Shown: positions 39,540-50,198, counted from the stretch's first letter. The stretch is DNA of 64,000 nt from Syntrophomonadaceae bacterium (GCA_012728655.1 JAAYEQ010000047.1:1-64000); one strand, 5' to 3'. Numbers and translations: made by a program. Notes: a model not told the origin generated them from the letters alone.

Positions 39540-40316
39540 GTGGAAAACTGGGGTTGGGAGTGGTTTGTTAAGAAGTTTGCTCAAAAAAGCGGTATTGATT
39601 TGCACTCCTACAAAAGGCCGCAAATGGAGCGACGTATCAACAGTTTCATGAGGACAATAGGAGTCCCCAATTATGCGGAACTGATCAAGCTGTTTGACGA
39701 GAACCCCGAGGTACACCGGCGTTTTGTCGAGCATCTGACCATAAATGTATCGGAGTTTTTCCGCAATGCCAATCACTGGGAGGTATTGCGAAATCAAATA
39801 ATACCCGAACTGATAAAGCGAAGAACCCCTTTAAAAATCTGGAGTGCCGGCTGTTCCACCGGTGAAGAGCCGTATTCCCTGGCCATTATGATGCAGGAGT
39901 ATTTTCCCGGTCACGCTCAGCGCATATGGGCAACCGATTTAGATCAGGTGGTATTGAACAAGGCCAAGAACGGCATTTACAGTGAGAAGGCGGTTCAGGG
40001 GATCCCGGCTCACCTGCTGAACAAGTATTTTCGCCGCGATTCGGATTATCAGGTCGTGGACAGTATTAAACAGATGGTGAAGTTTGAGAAACACGATCTG
40101 CTGGCCGACAGGTTCCCGGGGGATTTTGACCTGATTCTGTGCCGCAATGTCGCCATCTATTTTACCGAAGAAGCCAAGGAGAAACTTTATTACAAGTTTG
40201 CCAAGGCTTTGGCCAAAGACGGGGTTTTGTTTATCGGCAGCACGGAACAGATATTCCAGGCGCGTGAGCTCAATTTGAAGTCAATTGCCACTTTCTTTTA
40301 TCAAAAAATCGGTTAG
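39540..40316 (+). CDS. cheR: CheR-type protein-glutamate O-methyltransferase
   Basis: KIWSAGCSTGEEPYSLAIMMQEYF...IWATDLDQVVLNKAKNGIYSEKAV...FDLILCRNVAIYFTEEAKEKLY. Confidence 0.93.
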   Translation: MENWGWEWFVKKFAQKSGIDLHSYKRPQMERRINSFMRTIGVPNYAELIKLFDENPEVHRRFVEHLTINVSEFFRNANHWEVLRNQIIPELIKRRTPLKIWSAGCSTGEEPYSLAIMMQEYFPGHAQRIWATDLDQVVLNKAKNGIYSEKAVQGIPAHLLNKYFRRDSDYQVVDSIKQMVKFEKHDLLADRFPGDFDLILCRNVAIYFTEEAKEKLYYKFAKALAKDGVLFIGSTEQIFQARELNLKSIATFFYQKIG

Positions 40317-40636
40317 CGGATTAAACGGAAACAAGAGAAATCTGAAATTTTTGAAAAGAACGAATAAAGCCTTCGGATTTGAAAAAAGAAGGAATAAGAC
40401 CATTCTTATAGAAGTTTTAATGTTGAATGCGCGCACGCCTGTGCGAGACGAATGGATTTTGTGCGTTTTTGGCAATGCTTTAATTGGAATTCGTGGTTAT
40501 GATAGCTAAATGGCTCAAGCCAGAACGATTTTTATGTTTTTACTGGAGGTGGTATTAAGCAAACCGTTTTTCCGCATTTCGGGGTAAGGGGTATTCAGCT
40601 AACACTGCGTAAAACCGAGAAAAGGAGGAAAGGACT

Positions 40637-41392
40637 TTGAAGATTGCTGTATGTGTAAAACAGACATTTGACACAGAGGCTAAGATTGTTCTAAAAGACG
40701 GTAAGATTTCGGGTGACGGTATCAACCTGATTATCAACCCGTATGACGAAGTCGCAGTTGAAGAGGCAATACGCATCAAGGAAAAGCAGGGCGGAGAAGT
40801 GGTTGTCGTCTGTGCCGGCGGGGACAGGGCTACCGAAGCTATTCGTCAGGCTTTGGCTATGGGAGCCGACAGAGGCGTCCATATTAAGGTAAACGATCCG
40901 GATGTTGACGAATATGCCCGGGCGGTTATGCTTGCCGAAGTGTTGAAGGAGCAGGGTGCGGATCTGATACTGTGCGGACACGTTGCGGCTGATGACGGTT
41001 CTTCGCAGGTTCCCACCAGAGTTGCGGAGATTCTGGGATTGCCCCATGCCAACGTGGTAACGAAACTCGAGTTGGGGGACGGCAAGGCAGTCTGCACCCG
41101 TGAAGTAGACGGCGGAATGGAAGTAATGGAAGTTGCACTGCCGGCGGTTATAACCTGTCAGGTAAGTTTGAACGAGCCCCGGTATCCTTCTATGAAGGGT
41201 ATTATGCAGGCCAAGAAAAAGCCGATCGCCAATGTAGATGCAGTTGCAGTTGAATCCAAAGCCAAGATAATTGAACTGGCCCTCCCGGCAGCCAAACAGG
41301 CCGGTAAGAAGATTGAGGGTGAGCCTGAAGATACGGGTAAGCAACTGGCTGAGTGGCTGTTGAACGAAGTAAAGGTTGAAGTTAAGCAGTAA
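40637..41392 (+). CDS. etfB: Electron transfer flavoprotein beta subunit
   Basis: MKIAVCVKQTFDTEAKIVLKDGKIS...GDRATEAIRQALAMGADRGVHI...GSSQVPTRVAEILGLPHANVV. Confidence 0.96.
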   Translation: MKIAVCVKQTFDTEAKIVLKDGKISGDGINLIINPYDEVAVEEAIRIKEKQGGEVVVVCAGGDRATEAIRQALAMGADRGVHIKVNDPDVDEYARAVMLAEVLKEQGADLILCGHVAADDGSSQVPTRVAEILGLPHANVVTKLELGDGKAVCTREVDGGMEVMEVALPAVITCQVSLNEPRYPSMKGIMQAKKKPIANVDAVAVESKAKIIELALPAAKQAGKKIEGEPEDTGKQLAEWLLNEVKVEVKQ

Positions 41393-41452
41393 TTGCCTTA
41401 ACCGTGTTTAATGGAACAATACTCATTGAGCATAAATAAAGGAGGGTAACTG

Positions 41453-42409
41453 ATGGCAAAGGGAACATGGGTTGTCGTTGACCAGAGGGATGGTAAAATC
41501 CGTAAGGTTACGTTTGAACTGCTAAGTGAAGCTCAGAAATATGGTGATGAGGTAACTGCCGTTGTAATCGGTAAAGGTGTTGAGGGATTGGCTCCGGAAC
41601 TGGGCAAATACGGTGCCGACAAGGTCCTCGTAGCCGATGATGATATTTTTGCCGTTTACAATACCGGAGCTTTTGTAGCTCAGATGGCGGCCATGATTAA
41701 GGAATATGACCCGGCAGTAATACTGTTTGGGCATACCACCATGGGCAGAGATCTGGCGGCCAGACTGGCACAGAAGCTGGGAGTCGGAATGGCTACCGAC
41801 TGCATAGCAGCCGAGATTTCCCCCGGCAAGGGCGTTTTCACCCGGGCTATTTATGCCGGTAAAGCCCTGGCCAAGGTACAAGTGGAAGGAACCCCGATCC
41901 TGGCTACTATCCGCGCCGGGGTTATGGAAGTCGTAGAGAGCAATAAAGCCGGTGAGGTTGTCAAAGCGGCAGTGGCTGCCACCGCCGGCGATGTCTACCA
42001 GAATGTCAAGGAGTTCATCCCCACCATTTCCACGCGGCCTGAGTTGACTGAGGCCGAGGTTGTTGTTTCCGGTGGTCGTGGACTGAAAGGTCCGGAAGGG
42101 GTCAAGGTCATTGAAGAACTGGCTGACCTCCTCGGTGCTGCGATCGGCGCTTCCCGTGCATCTGTAGATTCCGGTTGGCTGGGCCATGAGTATCAGGTAG
42201 GTCAAACCGGAAAAGTTGTTAACCCGAATCTCTATATTGCAGCAGGAATTTCCGGTGCCATTCAGCATTTGGCCGGCATGTCCTCCTCCAAGTATATTGC
42301 TGCCATCAACACTGATCCGGAAGCTCCGATCTTCAGCGTGGCAGACTTTGGGGTAGTTGGAGACCTCTTCAAGGTAATTCCCGTCGTTGTCGCTGAACTG
42401 AAGAAATAG
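41453..42409 (+). CDS. etfA: Electron transfer flavoprotein alpha subunit
   Basis: [73 protein letters not shown]. Confidence 0.97.
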   Translation: MAKGTWVVVDQRDGKIRKVTFELLSEAQKYGDEVTAVVIGKGVEGLAPELGKYGADKVLVADDDIFAVYNTGAFVAQMAAMIKEYDPAVILFGHTTMGRDLAARLAQKLGVGMATDCIAAEISPGKGVFTRAIYAGKALAKVQVEGTPILATIRAGVMEVVESNKAGEVVKAAVAATAGDVYQNVKEFIPTISTRPELTEAEVVVSGGRGLKGPEGVKVIEELADLLGAAIGASRASVDSGWLGHEYQVGQTGKVVNPNLYIAAGISGAIQHLAGMSSSKYIAAINTDPEAPIFSVADFGVVGDLFKVIPVVVAELKK

Positions 42410-42417
42410 TAAAAGCA

Positions 42418-42453
42418 GGGTGTCGGGCTCGCGTCGGCGACGCCCGATGCCCT
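42418..42453 (+). promoter_or_regulatory. Intergenic hairpin between etfA and the Fe-S oxidoreductase
   Basis: AGGGTGTCGGGC...GCCCGATGCCCT pairs along 12 bp (two G-U). No T-tract. Confidence 0.5.
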
Positions 42454-42478
42454 ACTTGATTTGAGGAGGAATTGTCTC

Positions 42479-44605
42479 ATGTTATTTGGTTTTATACCAA
42501 TAGACGTATGGTCAGAGCCACCAATGCGGGTAGTAGGAGCAAATATCCCCTACGAATGGTTGATATACCTTATCGCAGTCATTCCTGTTGCCGTACTGCT
42601 GTATGGGCTGTACCAGAAGGTACGGGTCTATATGGCGGCCAACGGTAAAGTGAACAGACTGGATAACATCGGTACCAGAATCTTGTCCTGGTTCACCTAT
42701 ACCTTTGCTCAGGCCAAGGTAATTAAGAATCCGCTCGCGGGGTGGATGCATTTCTTCCTCTTTTGGGGATTCCTTTTGCTGTTTTTGGCAGCCGGTATCG
42801 ACGCCATGCACCACTTCATCAACTGGCCTCATCTTGAAGGTAATTTCTATATCGGCTTTTCCTTCGTTGTAGACACCATCGGTTTTCTGGGGATGGTTGG
42901 ACTAATCGTCCTGGGTATTATCCGCTATGTACAGAAACCGGATCGTCTGAACGATACCAAGAGCAGCGACGGCTGGATACTTCTGGCATTGTTTGCCATC
43001 TTGTTCACCGGGTTCATCATCGAGGGTTTGAGAATAGCCGCTCAGATCAAGATGGCCACGCAGATGGAGCTTATTGCCTATGAAAGGATTGCATCCCCCT
43101 TCGGTTGGCTGTTTGCTCAGATGTTTGTCGGAGCCACTATGGACAGCATTTTGATATGGCATCGGATACTCTGGTGGGTCCATATGGCGCTCGCCTTTGG
43201 GACGGTCGTAGCAATTCCTTTCACCAAATTGTGGCATATTGCCACCAGCATGGCCAACTACTTCCTCCGCGATTTGGGCCCCAAAGGTGCCTACATCAAA
43301 CCAATTGAAAACATTGAAGAAGCCGAAACCTTTGGGGTGGAAAATCTCGAAGATTTTACCTGGAAGGACTTTCTGGACTTTGATGCCTGTATTCGCTGCG
43401 GCCGTTGTCAGGATAACTGTCCGGCATATCTTACCGGTAAACATCTGAATCCCAAGATTACCTTAATTCAGGCCTTGAAGAAGCACATGGATGAGAAGGT
43501 ACCGTACCTCCTGGCTGCGCGCGGTCAAAGTGCAGTCGAGGCGGAAATGGCCATGACCGAAGACGAAGAAGCCAAACCCGTTATGGAACAGAGCCTGCTC
43601 TATGATGTGGTAACTACCGATGTTATCTGGGACTGCACCAACTGCCGCGCATGCATGGAGCACTGCCCGATGTTCATTGAACACATCCCCAAGATAATAG
43701 AGATGCGCCGCAATTTGGTAATGTGGCAGGGAGATATGCCCAGCGAAGCCCAGATGACCTTTACCAACCTGGAGAGGAACTACAACCCATGGGGTGTTGG
43801 TTGGGCAAACCGTGCGGACTGGCTGAATGAACGTGGTGTAGCCGACAAGGTGAAAATTGCTTCCGAAGACAGCGATTTTGATTACCTGTTGTTTGGCGGT
43901 TGTGCCATGGCCTTTGATGACCGCTACAAACGGGTCGGAGAAGCAGTAATCAAGCTGTTTGATCAGGCCGGGATAACCCTGGGTTACCTCGGAACTGAAG
44001 AACAGCACTGCGGTGATACTGCGAGACGCCTGGGGAACGAATACCTGGCGCAAACGTTGATTACCGCCAACATCGAAACCTTTAACAACTATGGGGTCAA
44101 GAAAATTGTCACCACCTGTCCACACTGCTACAATGCACTCAAGAATGAATATCCGCAGTTTGAGGGTGGTCAATTCGAGGTCTATCACTATACGGAGCTT
44201 ATTGCCCAGCTTATTGCCGAGGGCAAGATAAAACCGCAGAAGGCTCTGGGAATCAGACTGACTTATCACGACTCCTGTATGCTGGGTCGTCATAACGACA
44301 TTTACCAGCAACCGCGGGATATCCTGGCAGCTACCGGATCCAACCTGGTAGAGATGGAGCGCAACCGTGATAAAGGATTCTGCTGTGGAGCCGGCGGTGG
44401 CCGCATGTGGCTCGAAGAGCATGCAGCCGAAGGTTACAAGCGCATTAACGACACTCGTACGGAACAGGCCCTGGCCACCAATCCCGAGTGCATAATAACC
44501 AACTGCCCATTCTGCCTGACCATGCTGGATGACGGGGTCAAGGGTGTCGAAGCACCGGTTAAGGTTTTGGATATTGCTGAATTGCTGGCCCAGTCTATGA
44601 ATTAA
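42479..44605 (+). CDS. Membrane-bound (Fe-S)-binding oxidoreductase, DUF224/HdrDE-like, putative ETF:menaquinone oxidoreductase
   Basis: N-terminal nitrate-reductase-gamma-like TM domain, CIRCGRCQDNCPAYLTG and CTNCRACMEHCP ferredoxin motifs, CCG repeats (CPHCYNALKNEYP, GFCCGAGGGRMW). Confidence 0.9.
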   Translation: MLFGFIPIDVWSEPPMRVVGANIPYEWLIYLIAVIPVAVLLYGLYQKVRVYMAANGKVNRLDNIGTRILSWFTYTFAQAKVIKNPLAGWMHFFLFWGFLLLFLAAGIDAMHHFINWPHLEGNFYIGFSFVVDTIGFLGMVGLIVLGIIRYVQKPDRLNDTKSSDGWILLALFAILFTGFIIEGLRIAAQIKMATQMELIAYERIASPFGWLFAQMFVGATMDSILIWHRILWWVHMALAFGTVVAIPFTKLWHIATSMANYFLRDLGPKGAYIKPIENIEEAETFGVENLEDFTWKDFLDFDACIRCGRCQDNCPAYLTGKHLNPKITLIQALKKHMDEKVPYLLAARGQSAVEAEMAMTEDEEAKPVMEQSLLYDVVTTDVIWDCTNCRACMEHCPMFIEHIPKIIEMRRNLVMWQGDMPSEAQMTFTNLERNYNPWGVGWANRADWLNERGVADKVKIASEDSDFDYLLFGGCAMAFDDRYKRVGEAVIKLFDQAGITLGYLGTEEQHCGDTARRLGNEYLAQTLITANIETFNNYGVKKIVTTCPHCYNALKNEYPQFEGGQFEVYHYTELIAQLIAEGKIKPQKALGIRLTYHDSCMLGRHNDIYQQPRDILAATGSNLVEMERNRDKGFCCGAGGGRMWLEEHAAEGYKRINDTRTEQALATNPECIITNCPFCLTMLDDGVKGVEAPVKVLDIAELLAQSMN

Positions 44606-44622
44606 CGCAGGTGTGGAAGTGA

Positions 44623-44659
44623 GCAACAGGGACTGCCGACGGTCCCTGTTGCCTATTTT
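44623..44659 (+). terminator. Rho-independent terminator after the DUF224 gene
   Basis: GCAACAGGGAC...GTCCCTGTTGC (11 bp) then CTATTTTG. Confidence 0.7.
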
Positions 44660-44785
44660 GAGACCAGAGGTGACTTATTAGAGGCATACCAAATTAAACA
44701 ATCCAGGCAAAAACGCGCTTATCGGGGTATTATGCGAAGCAATATATGGACCTGCCTGGCTATTAACAAGCGAGGGGGATGGGCG

Positions 44786-45931
44786 ATGGATTTTCGTTTG
44801 ACGGAAGAACAGGAAATGTTTCGCAAAGTGGTCCGTGACTTCGCAGAGAAAGAGGTAGCCCCCAGCGCAGCCGAACGGGATGAAGAAGAACGGTTTGACA
44901 TGGATATCTTTTTCAAGATGGGAGAGCTGGGCCTCTGCGGCATTCCCTGGGAAGAAGAGTACGGTGGAGCAGGATCGGATTTTGTCAGCTATGTCATAGC
45001 GGTTGAAGAATTGTCACGGGTATGCGCCTCGACCGGGGTGACCCTGTCTGCACACATTTCACTATGCTCCTGGCCGATTTGGAAATTCGGCACCGAGGAA
45101 CAGAAGCGGAAGTACCTGATTCCCCTGGCTGAAGGAACCAAACTGGGAGCATTTGCGATTACCGAGCCCTCAGCCGGCAGTGACGCCGGCGGTACCAGAA
45201 CTACAGCCGTTCTGGACGGTGATCACTACGTACTCAATGGGACCAAGGTATTTATAACCAATGCCTACTATGCAGACATTTATGTCGTCATTGCCCGTAC
45301 CGGGCCTAAGGAATTGAAACACCGCGGCATCAGCGCCTTCATTGTGGAAAAAGGCACTCCTGGTTTCAGTTTTGGCAAGAAAGAGAAAAAACTCGGGATT
45401 CGGTCGTCGGCAACGTACGAACTGATATTTGAGGATTGCCGCATTCCCAAAGAGAACCTGCTGGGCCAGGAAGGCGAAGGATTCAAGATCGGAATGATGA
45501 TCCTGGATGGGGGACGAAACGGTATAGCGGCTCAGGCAGTGGGAATTGCTCAGGGGGCCTTCGATTTTGCACTCCAGTATGCCAAGCAACGGGTTCAATT
45601 CGGACGGCCCATTGCCGAGCAGCAGGCCATTCGCTTTAAATTGGCCGATATGGCTACCCGGATTGAAGCTGCTCGTCTGTTAACCTATCAGGCAGCCTGG
45701 TTGGAGTCGGCCCAGCTTCCTTACGGAAAGGCAAGCGCCATGGCCAAGCTGTACGCCGGTGATACGGCTATGTATGTTACTACCGAAGCCGTGCAGATCC
45801 TGGGCGGTTACGGCTACAGCCGCGAGTATCCGGTGGAACGCATGATGAGAGACGCCAAGATAACGCAGATATACGAAGGAACCAACGAGATCCAGCGGGT
45901 TGTGATTTCCAACATGCTGCTTAAGGATTAG
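44786..45931 (+). CDS. bcd: Acyl-CoA (butyryl-CoA) dehydrogenase
   Basis: [26 protein letters not shown]...[21 protein letters not shown]...[35 protein letters not shown]. Confidence 0.96.
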   Translation: MDFRLTEEQEMFRKVVRDFAEKEVAPSAAERDEEERFDMDIFFKMGELGLCGIPWEEEYGGAGSDFVSYVIAVEELSRVCASTGVTLSAHISLCSWPIWKFGTEEQKRKYLIPLAEGTKLGAFAITEPSAGSDAGGTRTTAVLDGDHYVLNGTKVFITNAYYADIYVVIARTGPKELKHRGISAFIVEKGTPGFSFGKKEKKLGIRSSATYELIFEDCRIPKENLLGQEGEGFKIGMMILDGGRNGIAAQAVGIAQGAFDFALQYAKQRVQFGRPIAEQQAIRFKLADMATRIEAARLLTYQAAWLESAQLPYGKASAMAKLYAGDTAMYVTTEAVQILGGYGYSREYPVERMMRDAKITQIYEGTNEIQRVVISNMLLKD

Positions 45932-45971
45932 CCACAGAACTAAACATGAGCCTATTAGATTTACAGGAGAG

Positions 45972-47159
45972 GTGAATGTTTTGAACAAAGCGGTAATTGT
46001 TAGCGCCTGCCGGACACCGATTGGAAGTTTCGGCGGAGCCCTTAAGGATGTGTCCGCCCGGGAAATGGGGGCTCTGGTCATTGCCGAGGCCATTAAGCGG
46101 GCCGGTATTAAACCGGAGATGGTAGACGAGGTAATCTTCGGTTGTGTACTGCAGGGTGGTTTGGGACAGAATATTTCGCGCCAGTGCGCATTGGACGCCG
46201 GTATTCCGGTAGAAGTACCCACCTTTACCGTGAACAAGGTTTGCGGTTCGGGGTTGAAGACAGTTGAGTTGGCCGCCCAGGCTATAAGAGCGGGAGACGC
46301 CGATATTATCGTAGCCGGCGGAACCGAGAGCATGTCCGGGGCCCTGTTTGCCATCGACAAAGCGCGCTGGGGATATCGCATGGGCGAGGGCACGGTTATA
46401 GATTTGATGATAAAAGACGGTCTCTGGGATGCCTTTAACAACTGCCATATGGGAATTACGGCCGAGAACGTAAACGAGCAGTGGGGCAACACCCGTGAAG
46501 AACAGGACGAACTGGCACTTCGCAGCCAGCAGCGGGCCGCGGCCGCGATAAGAGAAGGGCGGTTCAAGGATGAAATCGTTCCCGTGGTCGTTAAAACCAA
46601 AAAAGGCGAAACCGTTTTTGACACCGATGAGTTTGTCCGGCCGGATACCACTATGGAAGGTTTGGCCAAGCTCAAAGGGGCCTTTAAGAAAGACGGCAGC
46701 GTAACCGCCGGCAATGCCTCCGGGATCAACGACGGGGCGGCCGCGGTGGTGGTAATGTCCGAGAAGAAAGCGGCCGAACTGGGAATCAAGCCGATGGCGA
46801 CTATTGTGAGTTACGCCTCGGCCGGGGTTGATCCCAAGATCATGGGCATAGGACCGTGGCCGGCAACGCTCAAGGCTCTGGAGAAAGCAGGTCTGTCCCT
46901 GGACGATATAGACCTGATCGAGGCCAACGAGGCCTTTGCCGCTCAGTCGGTTGCGGTCGCCAAAGAACTCAAGTGGGACATCAACAAGGTTAATGTCAAC
47001 GGAGGTGCGATCGCGCTGGGGCATCCCATTGGAGCATCGGGAACCAGGATTCTTGTGACCCTGCTTTACGAGATGCAGAGACGGGATGCCAAAAAAGGGC
47101 TGGCTACCCTTTGTATCGGCGGCGGAATGGGAACCGCACTTATCGTAGAAAGGGCATAA
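45972..47159 (+). CDS. thl: Acetyl-CoA C-acetyltransferase (thiolase)
   Basis: [19 protein letters not shown]...[18 protein letters not shown]...[28 protein letters not shown]. Confidence 0.97.
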   Translation: MNVLNKAVIVSACRTPIGSFGGALKDVSAREMGALVIAEAIKRAGIKPEMVDEVIFGCVLQGGLGQNISRQCALDAGIPVEVPTFTVNKVCGSGLKTVELAAQAIRAGDADIIVAGGTESMSGALFAIDKARWGYRMGEGTVIDLMIKDGLWDAFNNCHMGITAENVNEQWGNTREEQDELALRSQQRAAAAIREGRFKDEIVPVVVKTKKGETVFDTDEFVRPDTTMEGLAKLKGAFKKDGSVTAGNASGINDGAAAVVVMSEKKAAELGIKPMATIVSYASAGVDPKIMGIGPWPATLKALEKAGLSLDDIDLIEANEAFAAQSVAVAKELKWDINKVNVNGGAIALGHPIGASGTRILVTLLYEMQRRDAKKGLATLCIGGGMGTALIVERA

Positions 47160-47178
47160 TAATAAGGTTTATAATACC

Positions 47179-47210
47179 AAAAGGGTCCTTTGGACAAGGA
47201 CCCTTTTTTT
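47179..47210 (+). terminator. Rho-independent terminator after thiolase
   Basis: AAAAGGGTCCTT-TGGAC-AAGGACCCTTTTTTT. Confidence 0.9.
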
Positions 47211-47360
47211 GATGACTGCCGGTAGAGCATGGTTTATACTTTATGCAAGAGTCTGATCCTGAACGATTTTTTGCAACGGGAATCGAGGCTGGGGTACAAT
47301 AACCCCATGGAATGGTACGCACCACCGCAGTATTTTACGTGACAGCACAAGGAGGCAAGC

Positions 47361-47855
47361 ATGGAGAAAGTTGCAGTATATCCTGGCAGTTTTGATCCTG
47401 TTACCAACGGACATTTGGATGTGCTGGAGAGAGCCTGCAGAATCTTCGATCGGGTCATTGTGGCGGTAGTACACAATGTTTACAAGAACCCTCTCTTTTC
47501 CACCGAGGAGAGGGTCGAGATGCTGCGGGAAGTAACCAAACACCTGCCCAATCTGGAAGTGGATTCCTTTACCGGCCTTTTGGTAAACTACGTACGCAAA
47601 CGGCAGGCCCATGCCATTGTCAGGGGTCTGCGGACGGTATCGGATTTTGAATATGAACTGCAGTTGGCCATGACCAACAGCCATTTATACCCGGAAGTTG
47701 ATACCATCTTTATCGCCTGCAACAGCAAGTACTACTTTGTGAGTTCCACCGGCGTTAAAGAAGCCGCCCTGTTAGGCGGCTCCGTTTGTGGCCTTGTTCC
47801 TCCATATGTGGAGCAAAAGCTGCAGGAAAAACTGCGCGAATTGAAAAAAGGTTAG
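47361..47855 (+). CDS. coaD: Phosphopantetheine adenylyltransferase
   Basis: VAVYPGSFDPVTNGHLDVLERACRIFDRVIVAVVHN...RGLRTVSDFEYELQLAMTN. Confidence 0.97.
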   Translation: MEKVAVYPGSFDPVTNGHLDVLERACRIFDRVIVAVVHNVYKNPLFSTEERVEMLREVTKHLPNLEVDSFTGLLVNYVRKRQAHAIVRGLRTVSDFEYELQLAMTNSHLYPEVDTIFIACNSKYYFVSSTGVKEAALLGGSVCGLVPPYVEQKLQEKLRELKKG

Positions 47856-47870
47856 ATTATTTACCTGTGA

Positions 47871-48773
47871 TTATGGGAGAACATACACCTTGACATTCTG
47901 GATCCCAAACTTGAGGGCCGATTGGTGGTCCGAGAAACAGAGGTCAATACGATTGCCCTTTATCGCGCCACCGGTATCGGCGGCAATGGCTTCGCCATAC
48001 CCTTCAATGTAAAGCCGGGTTCCCAGGGGAATAACATTGGGGTCCACCGCAACAATGCCGTGGCCGAGAGGGAGTCCGATATATGACGGCTTACCCCCGT
48101 AAGGATAGTTGCACTGGTTACAGGGACAATACGCGGTGGCGACCATGGTCATGACCTTGGTGTACCGCGGTACGGAACTGCCACGGGAAGGTGTTTCCGG
48201 CTTGGCGGACGCTGTGGGTATGGGTTTGCTCAGAGCCTCCCAGGTCTGGGGACCCGCGATGCCATCGACTTTAATACCGCAGGCCTGCTGGAGAGCAATA
48301 ACTGCGGCCTTGGTTCGGGGGCCGAAAATGCCGTCAACCGGACCGCAATTGAATCCCGCGGCTTTGAGCTTCTTCTGGAGTTCGGCGACCTCATCGCCCC
48401 GGCAGCCCTGGTACAGGGTTGGCGGAGACGACTTTGCCAGGAGGCCGGCGATTGCATTCCTGGTCTGGGGGCCAACTATGCCGTCGACCGCAATACCACA
48501 GGATTTCTGCAGTGCAAGTACGGCGGCATGAGTTTTAGGTCCGAAGATTCCATCAATATTACCACAATTAAAATTAAGGGAATTGAGCTGCGATTGCAGT
48601 GCGGAAACATCATCACCCCGGCAGCCCCAGTACAGGTTGCGCGGTTCGGAGGCGGCCTGAACACCAATGCCGATGGCCAGAACCAATACCACAGCTACAA
48701 TGATTTCCAGGATCCTGCGAATCGGTTTGGATAACAGAAATCCCAACTCCTTTCTTGCTTGTGATAAGGCCAC
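47871..48773 (-). CDS. Two peptidoglycan-binding (PG_binding_1) repeats plus C-terminal 3D domain; exported cell-wall protein
   Basis: Duplicated LYxGCRGDxVxxLQxxL...NCGxxDGIFGPxTxAAVxALQxxCGIxVDGIxGPQT units, then VDPNVIPLGTRLYIEGYGEAIAADTGGAIKGNRIDLCF (3D motif). Confidence 0.92.
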   Translation of the reverse strand: MALSQARKELGFLLSKPIRRILEIIVAVVLVLAIGIGVQAASEPRNLYWGCRGDDVSALQSQLNSLNFNCGNIDGIFGPKTHAAVLALQKSCGIAVDGIVGPQTRNAIAGLLAKSSPPTLYQGCRGDEVAELQKKLKAAGFNCGPVDGIFGPRTKAAVIALQQACGIKVDGIAGPQTWEALSKPIPTASAKPETPSRGSSVPRYTKVMTMVATAYCPCNQCNYPYGGKPSYIGLPLGHGIVAVDPNVIPLGTRLYIEGYGEAIAADTGGAIKGNRIDLCFSDHQSALKFGIQNVKVYVLP

Positions 48774-49117
48774 ACTGGTCGGCGGCGATGTCAGCTGCCA
48801 ACCATTTTAATTGTATTAATGAAAGGCGATAGGCTACAAATCTGGAATAAGGTTACATATGGGGAACACCAAAGGACCTGTCCCCTCAGAAGCGATCCCG
48901 AAGAATATGGACAAAAGTCCTATATAATGGTGCAGATTATTGGTAAATGGGATATTGAGGCATTGGGGGCGGACCTTGCCATCGGAGCGGTTGTAACCGG
49001 GAAATTAGCCGCTTATAATACAAAAGTAAACCCGTATGCAGCCTGAAAGTATGTCAATGTGGATGAATGGCGATAATTCGCTCAGGGGTGGCTGAACGGC
49101 CGGAAAGGTGGAATGAG

Positions 49118-49999
49118 ATGGATTCAGGAGATATCATGCTGAGGGTTATGGACCGGGACCGGACGGTAAGGATCTCCGTCGCCAGGACCACGGCCCTGGT
49201 TGAGGAGGCTCGTGCACGTCAGGGTACCTCTCCCACTGCGACCGCAGCCCTGGGACGGGCATTAACTGCGGCGGTTATGATGGGCCTGGATTTGAAAGAC
49301 GATGAATCGATAACCTTGCGCATTAACGGCGGGGGCCCTCTGGGAACCATACTGGCGATCGCGGAGAGCGACGGTACGGTTAGAGGATATGTCGGCAATC
49401 CCGAGGCAGATCTTCCGGAAAAATATCGAGGGAAGCTGGATGTCGGCGGCGCGGTAGGAACCGACGGGTTTCTCGAGGTTATAAGGGATATGAGGCTCAG
49501 GAATCCGTTTGTGGGACGGGTTCCGCTGCAATCGGGAGAGATTGCGGAGGATCTGGCCTATTACTTTACCCTTTCCGAGCAGATCCCCTCTCTGGTTTCT
49601 CTGGGGGTTGTAATCGAGCCCGAAGGTAAGGTGGGCGGAGCCGGCGGCCTCTTTGTACAGGCCCTGCCCGGTGCCGATGATGAACTGCTGAGAGTTTTGG
49701 AAGAGCGGGTGCTGGAATTGGGACCCATCAGCCACCTGATGCAGGAAGAGGAGCCGGTTAAACTGGTGGAGAGAATTATGGGTGATATCCCCTTCGATAT
49801 CCTGGACAAGAGAGAGGTATATTTCCGCTGCCGCTGCAGCCTGGACAAGGTAGCATCGATCGTAACCGCTCTCAGCGAGGAAGACATTCAAACAGCCCTG
49901 GCTGCCCAGGGCTGTCTTGAAATCTACTGTAATTTCTGTGGTGAAGTATATGTGTTTGACCAGGATGAAACCCGGCGACTGCGGGAAGGGGCCGGTTAA
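49118..49999 (+). CDS. hslO: Redox-regulated chaperone Hsp33
   Basis: RISVARTTALVEEARARQGTSPTATAALGRALTAAVMMG; C-terminal FRCRCS...CNFCGEVYVF zinc motif (CxC/CxxC). Confidence 0.95.
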   Translation: MDSGDIMLRVMDRDRTVRISVARTTALVEEARARQGTSPTATAALGRALTAAVMMGLDLKDDESITLRINGGGPLGTILAIAESDGTVRGYVGNPEADLPEKYRGKLDVGGAVGTDGFLEVIRDMRLRNPFVGRVPLQSGEIAEDLAYYFTLSEQIPSLVSLGVVIEPEGKVGGAGGLFVQALPGADDELLRVLEERVLELGPISHLMQEEEPVKLVERIMGDIPFDILDKREVYFRCRCSLDKVASIVTALSEEDIQTALAAQGCLEIYCNFCGEVYVFDQDETRRLREGAG

Positions 50000-50009
50000 C
50001 GGCCACGCC

Positions 50010-50198
50010 TTAAAGTGCTCTTTGCACCGTGTTGGAGCGCAAACACCGCGTGCAGACGTTTATTCTTTTCGGCGTGCCGTTGATTACCACCTTAACGCGC
50101 TGGGTGTTCGGCTTCCACTGGCGATTGGTTCTTATATGCGAATGGCTGTACTTCTTGCCGAAGGTAATGCCTTTTCCGCAAACATCGCATTTGGCCAT
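50010..50198 (-). CDS. rpmB: 50S ribosomal protein L28
   Basis: MAKCDVCGKGITFGKKYSHSHIRTNRQWKPNTQRVKVVINGTPKRINVCTRCLRS. Confidence 0.96.
   Translation of the reverse strand: MAKCDVCGKGITFGKKYSHSHIRTNRQWKPNTQRVKVVINGTPKRINVCTRCLRSNTVQRAL

Noticed and set aside
40285-40509. + strand 74 aa ORF after cheR
   Set aside because: Overlaps the cheR end; Lys/Asn-rich low-complexity translation, no RBS; likely intergenic.
47871-48773. Internal tandem repeat considered as a CRISPR or DNA repeat
   Set aside because: It is a protein-level duplication of PG_binding_1 domains with diverged DNA, not a regular spaced array.
48819-49046. + strand 75 aa ORF upstream of hslO
   Set aside because: No RBS and no recognisable family; only a short hydrophobic run. 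Not enough support to call.
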